From Lactifluus volemus (lineage: Eukaryota; Basidiomycota; Agaricomycetes; Russulales; Russulaceae), in contig WTXI01000369.1 in NCBI GenBank assembly GCA_022376515.1, positions 1 to 33,329 on the forward strand: a stretch of 33,329 nt of DNA, in the 5' to 3' direction. The translations under genes and the position numbers were made by a program. The notes below the pieces were generated by a model, which was not told the DNA's origin, did not search any database, and saw only the letters and a program-made list of their open reading frames with translations. Position 1 is the stretch's first letter, and each line of letters opens with the position of its first letter. Of the stretch, positions 9,190 through 17,347 are shown piece after piece.

Positions 9190-10860
9190 CCTTCTATGGC
9201 GCCGATGACGCCGTGTGTCGTTTCCCTGCTCAGAGACAAGGCGCACGATGGCCGACTCACCGCCCTCACCAGCACAGCGTTTTGTGCAAACGATAAATTC
9301 AATCCTCACCTTGTTCCTGAACCCGCATCCATTATTCGCAATCCTGCTCAAGGCTGGAATTTTTGGTTTTATTTGAGAAGCTATATTGCAGCGACAACGT
9401 GAAGGCCACACTGAAAGGTCTTCATGCGAGATGGCAGGTTGCTCGGTTTGAAGCGCATCTTATCAATACTTGGGGACGCGACTTGCGTTGCGGCTCAGGG
9501 AGTACCCGTCTTATCCTTGACATTTTGCAACAAGCTAATGGAGCCCTTAGTATGCTGGACTTTATAACCTTCGAAACGAGTACGTGCTCCTCTCACAATC
9601 TTTTAATCGCCCCAACTTGTGCTACAAGGTCATACCCAATGAGGGAGACGTGGAATCCAGCAGTATCCAGTTCATCACAGAGAAGCATCCGAACAAGACA
9701 GGGATAATCTATTGCATTGCTCGCAATAAAACCGAGGTGGCCATGAAGCTGAGAGCGCGCAACATCTCGATGCCAGACATTTCAACGCCGGGATAGCCGA
9801 CTCGGACGCAGATAGAAAGCGTATTCCAAAGTTGTGATGATTGCGAGGTCATAATGGCTACCATCGCGTTCGCCATGGGCGTCGATAAAGCGGACGGTTA
9901 GCATGGTTTCTTCAGAGATGCTGCTCAACTTGGCTCTCTGAGCGCTGTGCCCGAAAGCGTGTTGGAGCGTAAATACCGCTTTGGGAGGAGATGTTGGACG
10001 CCGAAGGACGGAGACGGAAGGTCAGAAGGGCCCGAGGAAGGACATGCCATCGTCACAGGCGACCTGAGGGCAACACGGCGAGGATTACGACGCTCCCTGT
10101 TGGGGGCGATCGCACGAGCCGTTTTACTATACCCTTTCATGTTTGGACTGACTTACACCCTTTTTAAATAGCTCTAATTAGTTTTGAGGTGTCCCCTCGA
10201 GTTTCACGAGGTCAGTCATGGTCCGAGCATGCCCGATCGTTATCCCAGGCGTCTGACTCGTTTTCGACTTATGTCTTACGCGTTTCATTTCTTATTGATC
10301 TGATGTTGTGATTAGTAGCTAGGAAATTAGCTACTATGGGCTCTAGTTAGATAGTTCTGATGTAAATCAACAACTTGAAGGATGAAGAGATAGATGACTT
10401 TCAGAAGGACTGCAAGAGGAAAGCTGTGCACACCGTTAGCCATCAACGAGATTGACTGCTACTGCTGAATCGCTTCACCGAAAGATTTGATTCTGCTTCT
10501 TGTAACCGCACGTGCGATAATTGCGCCTCGACGGATGAGATCGCAGAGGTCGATCTCACTACTTCCGCCATCCAATTTGTAAAAACGATTCAAGAATTAG
10601 ACAGCGAGTGCATGAACATTACCGGCTTGCTCAGCGCCCATGCATTTCGTGGTACATCAATGCAAGACATGAGGAAATTTTTCAAAACCGGTGAGTCACG
10701 GATCACTTCGGTAAAGCGCCTATTCGATCACATGATCGCTCGCGAGATTTTATAATTTTTATTCACCAAGCTCGAAGGATCGATCAGACGTTCCATATGC
10801 ATATCTGCTCGATACCTCTGGGGACGAGTTTCTTGAAAATCAGCCATCCTCTTTTTGAAT
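9190..10860 (+). pseudogene. Broken RecQ-type DNA helicase gene
   Basis: Several frames carry RecQ pieces in the correct order: ARFEAHLINTWGRDLR (motif II region, 9450-9490), YVLLSQSFNRPNLCYKV (about 9580-9635), SIQFITEKHPNKTGIIYCIA (motif IV), AMKLRARNIS, ADRKRIPK, then VIMATIAFAMGVDKAD (motif V, about 9850-9900). The zinc-binding and RQC-like part comes later: LLLLNRFTERFDSASCNRTC followed by DNCASTDEIAEVDL (10460-10560), and a winged-helix remnant RLFDHMIAREIL and PYAYLLDTSGDEFLEN to about 10850. Frames change at least at 9570, 9780, 9835 and 10455, and there are in-frame stops. A diverged repeat (9925-10240) sits between helicase core and zinc part. The ATP-binding motif I was not found. 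The order of domains identifies the family; function is lost. Confidence 0.85.
9985..10245. repeat. Diverged dispersed repeat inside the RecQ pseudogene (partner 15235-15490)
   Basis: Shared blocks with 15235-15490 include gatg[tc]tgga[ct]gccg, gacgctccc[tc]gttgggggand and ttttactatac or gtttactatac, in the same order, then a run of T with taggt or aaata, and a cccc-tcg block. Similarity is roughly two-thirds by eye. It lies exactly where RecQ coding similarity is interrupted, so it may be an old insertion. Confidence 0.5.
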
Positions 10861-11435
10861 ATTCGCTCTCTCGCCCTCGACTGTTTTTTCGCCCATCAGA
10901 AGGGTGTGCGGCAACCGATCCACCATGTACTTCCTGCATATTCCTGGAGCCCATTCCCGTTTTTCCCGTAACTCCGCTCGTAATATTGGCCGTGTGCCTA
11001 CTCAGATTGAAGACATAGCCTGTGCTCTACTTGTAGTTGCGCCATTGCCGGATTATGAACTACAGCATGGGCTCCTCGCCAGCGATCCTCGAACCTCATT
11101 TCGCTGTCCTCTCCTCGTCTGTTTGTTTCTCACTTCCGTAGACACGAACCATCGCGCACCATGACAAGTGCATAGAATCACCCAATCCCGATATTGACCT
11201 CCTCACTCACGGTGCGGCCAGCTGGGTCTTTGTGTGTCTGTGTCTGCTGCATTTTTACCCAAATTCCTTCCCCCCAAAAAGGCTCAAAACGATGGACAAT
11301 GTGCCCAGGCCAGCGCTAGGACATACGAGGATGGTGGTATCGAACTTGCCGAGAGGACGCCCGGACTCAGAACATTGGGCCCCAAAGCATCGATGTCCAC
11401 GCGACCCTACCAGTGACGAGCCTTTCTATCAGACC
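10861..11435. other. Gene-free stretch between RecQ and glutamine synthetase remnants
   Basis: The open frames here show no known motif, lack start-to-stop logic and have no relative in the window. The right end (11290-11435) may hold highly decayed glutamine synthetase sequence, but I cannot align it. Confidence 0.35.
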
Positions 11436-11970
11436 ACCCTTTGGTCAGCCGTATGGCCTGTCGTCTATGTCGAGGATGGTGTAGTACTCTTGCTCGAGAC
11501 CGAACCAGGGTACGACCTGCTTTGCTAATTCCATAGTCTGGGCAGCATAGTGACGGTGATTTGTCTTGTTGGGACTACCATCGCTATTGTAGGTCGAAGC
11601 AAGAACGACGATGTTGTGACCACCACGGAACGGATCTTTAAATATTGCGGCTGGACGAAGGTAAACATCCGGGTCATGGCCAGGTGCTTGGTTGGTGGAG
11701 GAACCATCGAAGAATTGGGGAGCTGGGAGAGTTCAGTGATCTTGTGGGTGATCGTCTGACTGGAGATGGTTCGTATTCAACAAAAAGGGGGGACCATCGA
11801 GGTAAATACAAAGACGCCTACCCTGTTCTTTGAACGAAGCTCATTGTTACCATCAATCCAGACGTCTAGGAGACAAGATAAGGGGGGGGGGTTCGAGGAA
11901 AAACAGGGCAGCAGTACGTACATTCGGCCTGAATGCTGTCGCCCTGATCCAATGCGAGAAAAGGAGTATT
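11436..11970 (-). pseudogene. GLN1: 5' fragment of a glutamine synthetase gene (decayed)
   Basis: The minus strand reads FLALDQGDSIQAE, a GT-AG intron (gtacgtactg to tctcctag, containing a C10 run), YVWIDGNNELRSKNR, a second probable intron, [14 protein letters not shown], then [53 protein letters not shown] and [14 protein letters not shown] ending in RPYG. This is the N-terminal beta-grasp domain and the start of the catalytic domain of eukaryotic type II glutamine synthetase (ATP-dependent ligation of ammonia to glutamate). A small deletion joins LPN directly to FDGSS in another frame. The conserved GWPK has become G-stop-PK (TGA at about 11455). Nothing downstream matches the rest of the enzyme. 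The family is clear; the copy is dead. Confidence 0.88.
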
Positions 11971-12149
11971 GAAGGTCTGGGTTCACTTACTCTTACACCT
12001 CCTCCTCGTCACCTCATTCAGAACTGGAAGGAGGCAGCGAACGGCGGTGTTGTTCTTCCCTCCGGTAAGGGTCCAGGCCCCCCCTGCGTCTCGTACACAT
12101 AGTGAAGTGACAAGGCGTGCTAACACAACCAAAGCCTGGTATCACAGGC

Positions 12150-12610
12150 GCATCTCCACTTTCCGAAGACGGTATCGTCGACGTCCACGTTCGGCGTCGG
12201 CCAGAGCCCTTCCGAGGGTAGAAAATATTCTCATTATGCCCCCGCCCCAGCTGCAACGAGAAAATATGCAGCACTAGCAGTGGGAGCGGTCTCGCGGCGG
12301 TCGGACAACGTTTGAATCACAACAATGTTAATTTTTTTTTCTGTTGTTGTCCTGCTTTCTCTGCCCACGCAAATTGCATCGGAAATGAGATAGCACGGTC
12401 AGCCAGGGCCTTATCTGGAGTCGTCAGCTGGGTTTTGGACCTATCGAGGGGCACTGGTCCAGATATGCGCGCAACCGACGTTCTGGTTCACTTTGTTTCC
12501 AAGTTCTCAGTGTTTCGACTTGTTTATTTCTCAGGCTGTATTAACGGATCAACATCTAATTCAGGGGACTGTGTGTTAAATCGGGGGTTGTGATACACTC
12601 TGACCGGTGA
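12150..12610. repeat. Dispersed repeat, copy 1 (partner 15608-15945)
   Basis: About 12165-12215 (ggtatcgtcgacgtccacgt and flanks) is almost identical to 15625-15682. Similarity resumes at ctgttgttgtcctgctttct, tcagccagggcc, and gtgttaaatcgggggttgtg. Between the last two blocks lies a 38-bp segment (12534-12571) that is the exact reverse complement of 15872-15909. Confidence 0.8.
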
Positions 12611-12975
12611 CAATGAAACATGCGGTTGCGCCTCAGTCTGGCGGACTCTCGTTTTTGAACATTTGCCATTTACGTTGCGTTCAGGACGCTCAGCGATTAA
12701 ATTATGACAGATACACCCTCGATATGCTGCGCAACTACTCGTCCGCATTCGCAACCCACCTAAACCCTTGATGGTTCCTGCAATCGAATATCTCTAATAT
12801 GCGTGCCAACGTTGTCGTCGGCCACCTTGTTTTGGACCGATCCATCGAATTTTATGATCATTGGAAAGTGACAATGTGAGCATTTTACAATGTAGTCCAA
12901 TTCAGTCGGCAAAATGGATTACATCCTAAAATGCCCACAGTGCATGCATGAGGAATAAGGCGTTGCTAGTAACTC
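12611..12975. other. Gene-free stretch
   Basis: No coding, RNA or repeat signal was recognised on either strand. Confidence 0.35.
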
Positions 12976-13060
12976 TAGCATATAAACGCTCTCCTGATGG
13001 CCTAGTTGACCTATTGCCCTCTCCTCGAATTTTGTTTTCTCTGATTCTTCACATTCGGCT

Positions 13061-13150
13061 CATGCAATTTACTCCACTCCTTACCCCATTTCTACTGGCC
13101 CTGGGTCATGCTTGCAAGTCATCCTCTGATCTCGGCGTCAACAGATGCTG
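13061..13150 (+). CDS. Possible small secreted-peptide start (29 codons)
   Basis: ATG at 13061 opens MQFTPLLTPFLLALGHACKS, which resembles a signal peptide, and the frame closes at TGA after 29 codons. A TATA box (tataaacgc at about 12982) lies about 80 bp upstream followed by a pyrimidine-rich leader. It may be the first exon or remnant of a secreted protein, or chance. The neighbouring repeat copy at 16180 begins right after it, so the remainder may have been replaced. Low confidence. Confidence 0.25.
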
Positions 13151-13595
13151 ATGAGATACGATATTTTTAGCGCTCCTGACTTCTGCTACTCACTTGGGTC
13201 GAGGCGTCGGCCATGAGGCTCGGAGCCCCGCTGGCATGCTCGTAGACAGGTGGTGCGAAGTCGGATACTGCAGGGAAAAGGTGCGATATTTCTCTTTAAT
13301 AACAACAATATGGATACTTACCGTGTTATCGAGACTGGGGCTCCCTCTCCATCGGCATCTGTAGCATTGTCCGCTGGCAATACTTCTGAATCCTATTCGA
13401 CGGCCGAGTCCAGTCCGATCGCAACAGCAGAATCCTCACGTAATGCCAATGCTGGCGTAACTCTTGCTCCTCGTGACATCCTACACTGTGCGCTGTTGTA
13501 TGGTGGAATTGTGACCACCCTTACTATGTTGTAAGCTGGACTGTTGAGATCGGGATCTCGACGCGACGACAATCGCGATATGTATACCATTTTTT
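13140..13595. repeat. Dispersed repeat, copy 1 (partner 16180-16625)
   Basis: Starts at gatacgatatttttagcgctcctgac and ends at gcgacgacaatcgcgatatg plus tatacca. The copy at 16180-16625 is collinear with several in-frame indels. A short third piece of the right end (gagatcgggat, then gcgacgacaatcgcgata) recurs at 13715-13750. Confidence 0.85.
13310..13534 (+). CDS. Conserved small ORF, copy 1 (74 codons, unknown function)
   Basis: The ATG at 13310 begins MDTYRVIETG. The protein continues as a Ser/Ala/Thr-rich segment and ends with LAPRDILHCALLYGGIVTTL and TML before TAA. A relative ends at 16569 with LAPRDILYCALLYGEILTTL. Differences between the copies fall often in third positions, and indels are multiples of three, which suggests past selection on a protein. 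The opposite strand is also open and also conserved (MVYISRLSSRRDPDLNSPAY), so the coding strand is not certain. No domain is recognised. Confidence 0.35.
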   Translation: MDTYRVIETGAPSPSASVALSAGNTSESYSTAESSPIATAESSRNANAGVTLAPRDILHCALLYGGIVTTLTML

Positions 13596-13599
13596 GACT

Positions 13600-15185
13600 C
13601 TGACTGATTGGTACTTTGGCTAGCTATATTAGTCTAGCATTCTCACATTCTCTGTCCCACGTTCTTTTTTTTTTTTTTCGTTACACTGGTTTGTCTGGCC
13701 ATTGGATCCATATATGTTGAGATCGGGATCGCGACGACAATCGCGATATACCGCATTTAGTTTGGACTATTTCGTACTTAGGGCTAGTTAGGACATTACC
13801 TGTCATTTTAGGCGAATTAAACCGGTCCTATCGAGCCATCGCCGGTTAAAATTCAACTCGGCATTTCGTATTTTCCCCGTGACGAATAGTAGTCCATCCC
13901 CGTAGTCATATCTTCTGTGTTTTTCAAGTTGTCCCCACCCCTGCCATCACTCCGCAGCTGCGCCACATCCCTGTCGGCGTAGGAAAATCAGGCATCGGGA
14001 ACTATTCATCTCGATGCCCCTGGCCCTCGGCATTCCCTCCCGCATCTAAGCTGCCTATCTCAACACCGCCCTGCTGCAGCGCCATCGTTGCAGCGCGCCC
14101 CCACCCGCCGCTGCGCAGGCTCAGACGGGCACGTGGGATAATCAAGTCTCAACATGAAGTCATGACCATTATTTCGAGACAAAGGCAAATGTATAGATAA
14201 AGTAAGTGTACATGTCTCTATGAAATAATTAGTGTGAGTGTGTATGGGATCAGGGGGAAAACACGTTTGGGGGGATGTGTGGCCGGGGCACCTGGGCATC
14301 GAGACAATGCTGCAAGTGCCCGATCACGCTCATTTGCTGCAGTGAAGAGCGCATCGAGTTTAGCGCGTTTACCCGATCGTTCCCCTCCAAAATACTGTAT
14401 CTCGATAAAAAGATGAAGCAGCCGCCGCTTGCCCTTGGCCCGATGCTCCTCGGGCAACCGCTTGCGCTTTGGCGCCCATTTGACACCCAGGCCCAGGTGT
14501 CACTTCCGAAGTGGATTCAATTATAATCTCGTTCATTGTTAACTAACACATGACTTATAGGGTGTGTCACCTGCCGTTTGAAAACTCACTAGCCAGCAAT
14601 ACAATTGCAGCTCAAGATCCTGCTTTATTTCTACTTGGAATATGTTTATATGGTACTGTACACCAAGTAGAAAATGTTTATATGGTACTGTACATGCTAG
14701 AAATCAAAGCCCGTGTTAATTGAGACTGTGAGTGCTGAGATATTTGAAGATTACGAACCTCTGGATAAGCGATACTAGTGACCTCATGATCTGGGGTGAG
14801 GGGGGGACTGGATCCAGTGAACGAAATTTTCTGACATGAGAAAATCGCCATGGAAATGCCCATTTGATCATGACCTGAAGTGTGGAAAATCAGGTGGAAG
14901 AGCAGAGTGAATGTGTACCGGGAGATCTGAGAACCTTTGGAGGGCTACCAACGAGCTTTGCATCAGTTCGCTTAGTCATGACTCGACCTCGACCGCCCTT
15001 CCTCACCCTCGCTCTCCTCAATGCAATCTCACACCCACTGAGGTTCATTAATGAGTGCTTGCTGCTCTGGCACGAGTCAACAAAGGTACCTCGGCACGTT
15101 GAGTACAAGCACGGACTGGTGAACAATGCTTGATTTCAATACAAAAGTATGCCCTCTTATTTATCTGGCCGCTGATTTCAGTCTT
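13600..15185. other. Long stretch without a supported gene
   Basis: A basic, open minus-strand segment at about 14218-14500 (KWAPKRKRLPEEHRAKGKRR and onwards) might be an exon remnant, but I recognise no family. A 21-bp direct repeat (atgtttatatggtactgtaca) occurs twice at 14642-14693, about 31 bp apart. A plus-strand frame at 14882-15133 shows no motif. A T13-14 run lies near 13665. Nothing else is visible. Confidence 0.35.
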
Positions 15186-15234
15186 TTCCTATTGATGCGC
15201 AATTCTCAAGTTTGTGGATGGTTTTGTGGGCCTC

Positions 15235-15490
15235 CGGAGATGCTGGATGCCGGGGGCGGAGTGGAATGACCCCGCGAGGTTAGAGGAACCTGAAGAAGGG
15301 GTCGCTATCGTCATTGGCAACCAGGCATGGATCACGGACGCTCCCCGTTGGGGGTGGACGCACAGGCAGTTTACTATACAATCTCGTGTTTCTAATCGAC
15401 TAACACTCTTTTTTAGGTAGTTCCAGTAAAATTTTCGAGGCCCCCCTCGCATTTTACAAGGTCGTAGCATCACCCGAAGTTCGAACGCGG
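15235..15490. repeat. Diverged dispersed repeat, copy 2 (partner 9985-10245)
   Basis: Collinear with the sequence that interrupts the RecQ pseudogene (blocks gatgctggatgccg, gacgctccccgttgggggtg and cagtttactatac). It encodes nothing recognisable here. Confidence 0.5.
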
Positions 15491-15607
15491 GGTCTCCTAT
15501 CTCGACTTATGCCAAATTCGTCAGGTCTATCTTTCCCCCCTTGAGTATCCTAGTAACTTTCAGAATTTCCTGATGTGGTATGACCTGATGTAGTATGACA
15601 AGCGCAT

Positions 15608-15945
15608 GCGAGTCTCCACTTTCGGAAGGCGGTATCGTCGACGTCCACGTTCGGCGTCGGTCAGAGCCCTTTCGAGGGTAGAAAATGACCTCGCCTCCAG
15701 CCCCCGCGTCGGTCTGACCATGTTTGAATTGCAACGACGTTAATTTCTGTTGTTGTCCTGCTTTCTCTGCCCGCATTGGAAATGAGACAGCAGACGGTCA
15801 GCCAGGGCCCTACCTGGAGCCGTCAGCTGGCTCTTGGACCTATCGGGGACACTGATCCAGATTTATTGGTTCAGTCCCCTGAATTAGATGTTGATCCGTT
15901 AATACAGCCTTGTGTTAAATCGGGGGTTGTGATACAGCCCGCTGA
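15608..15945. repeat. Dispersed repeat, copy 2 (partner 12150-12610)
   Basis: Shares the blocks listed for copy 1. In this copy the 38-bp segment 15872-15909 is in the opposite orientation relative to its flanks. Downstream, about 15955-16180 also resembles 19545-19715 (catgtacgtc, ggaagcactggaaaggcctc, aagcttgcagccagttg). Confidence 0.8.
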
Positions 15946-16167
15946 TCTGGTATTTTTCCTGTGCTTTCCTATTCCCATGTACGTCTGATCTTCCGCCATC
16001 TCCTGGAAGCACTGGAAAGGCCTCAATGGCGTTGCCAGGGTCGTCATTTTCAAAAGTAAGGTGCTTAAGCTTGCAGCCAGTTGTATGTGTCGGATTCTTC
16101 CTTATCTGGGGTGAGTGCCTACTTATTTTGCCCGCTGTAGTTGGACCATGCCATTGCGGGGTACATA

Positions 16168-16569
16168 ATGATATTGAATTTGATAAGATACGACCTTTTT
16201 AGCGCTCCTGACTTTTGCTACTCACTTGGGTCTAGGTGTCGGCCATGTGGCTCGGAGCCCCATGCTCCTAGACTGGTGGTGCTATTGAGATTTGAGGTCG
16301 GGAAACCCTCTCCAACGGCATCTGTAGCATCGTCCGCTGGCACAACCCCTACTGCTTCTGCTTTGGCGGCACCTAGACAAGCGGAACCTCAGGGTGACAC
16401 CACCTCGAAAAGTAGTTCTGAATCCCATTCGACAGCCGAGCCCAGTCCAATCCTAACAGCAGAACCTCCTTCACGTAAAGCTAATGCAGGCTCGATTCTT
16501 GCTCCTCGTGACATTCTATACTGTGCGCTGTTATATGGTGAGATTTTGACCACCCTTACTATGCTGTGA
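16168..16569 (+). CDS. Conserved small ORF, copy 2 (133 codons, unknown function)
   Basis: The ATG at 16168 opens a frame running through SAPDFCYSLGSRCRPCGSEP, a Ser/Thr/Pro/Ala-rich part and the ending LAPRDILYCALLYGEILTTL with TML before TGA. Copy 1 (13310-13534) matches the second half. In copy 1 the first half is interrupted because the TGT of RPCGSEP is TGA. This copy has an extra in-frame block (TASALAAPRQAEPQGDTTSK) absent from copy 1. It has no signal peptide, and the last 20 residues are hydrophobic. Function is unknown. The opposite strand is open over the same end, so the coding strand is not settled. Confidence 0.4.
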   Translation: MILNLIRYDLFSAPDFCYSLGSRCRPCGSEPHAPRLVVLLRFEVGKPSPTASVASSAGTTPTASALAAPRQAEPQGDTTSKSSSESHSTAEPSPILTAEPPSRKANAGSILAPRDILYCALLYGEILTTLTML

Positions 16570-16625
16570 GCTGGGCTGTTGATATCGGGGTCACGACGCG
16601 ACGACAATCGCGATATGTATACCAC
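16180..16625. repeat. Dispersed repeat, copy 2 (partner 13140-13595)
   Basis: Collinear with 13140-13595. Both start at the tagcgctcctgactt block and end at gacgacaatcgcgatatgta. The offset between copies is about 3.0 kb, against about 3.46 kb for the preceding repeat pair, so the two pairs could be parts of one larger duplication with indels. Confidence 0.85.
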
Positions 16626-17062
16626 TATCAGACCCCACCTTTCGGTCAGTCACGCAACTGTCACACCAACTAATTGGGACTCCGTCCCACCAACGCTTCC
16701 AGGAGCCCCAAGCCCCATTTATCAGCCCACCCTTGACGTCTGTGCTCGCCGACCTGGGCTTCCACGTCCCGTGTCACCTTGGCCACCGCCGGCGGCCCAC
16801 CATACTGCAGTATATGGGTTCGATGGGTCTGTGCAAAGAACGCATCAACCAAGGTGACAAGGACCAGCATTGGCCCACACCATCCTGCTCATTTAAATTC
16901 CATAGTCCAATCTGCCATTCTATGTTATTGTTATCGAGCTTTATGTAGAGCATACGTTCACACCATAAGGCTACAGTAACTAAACACATTCTTGATACCA
17001 ACCGTGCCATGAAATAGGCACAGCGTGTCATGTCGATGGGCCTGCACCTGTCACCAGCCGTC
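16626..17062. other. Gene-free stretch left of the solo LTR
   Basis: Open frames on both strands show no motif. No repeat partner was found in the window. Confidence 0.35.
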
Positions 17063-17347
17063 TGTTGGAATATGAGCCCAGAGGCAAAAGCCTTGTATTT
17101 TAATGTACAGAAGGTACAGTACTTGTATCCCCCAAGGGGGGATTGGACATGTATATATGTGTATGTACATGTATAAAGCCTTCGAGATTGTTCAAGAAGA
17201 GGCTCTAAGTAGTAAATAATAAGCTAAAAGGAGCCATGAGAGCATCCATGAGTAGTAAGATGTACTATAAAGTGCTATATTAAGTGTCCAAATCCAGAGT
17301 CATTTACCTCGCGAAAAGTCTGTCTCGCTCGGAGTTGATTTCCAACA
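17063..17347. mobile_element. Solo LTR of a Ty1/Copia-type retrotransposon
   Basis: The element starts with TGTTGGAA and ends with TTCCAACA, a perfect 8-bp terminal inverted repeat with the canonical TG...CA ends. Its length is 285 bp. It is flanked by a direct repeat CGTC (17059-17062 and 17348-17351), as expected for a target-site duplication, although four bases rather than the usual five match. A TATAAA box (17172-17177) sits mid-element, fitting a U3 promoter. No second LTR, primer-binding site or polymerase ORF is present, so it arose by recombination between two LTRs. The TGTTGGAAT start favours Copia, but this is an inference. Confidence 0.85.

Noticed and set aside
14218..14500. Basic minus-strand segment as a DNA-binding protein exon
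   Set aside because: Charged composition only. No recognisable fold motif, no clear start, and no neighbouring exon could be joined in phase.
14882..15133. 83-codon plus-strand ORF
   Set aside because: No motif and no conservation elsewhere in the window. The antisense strand is equally open.
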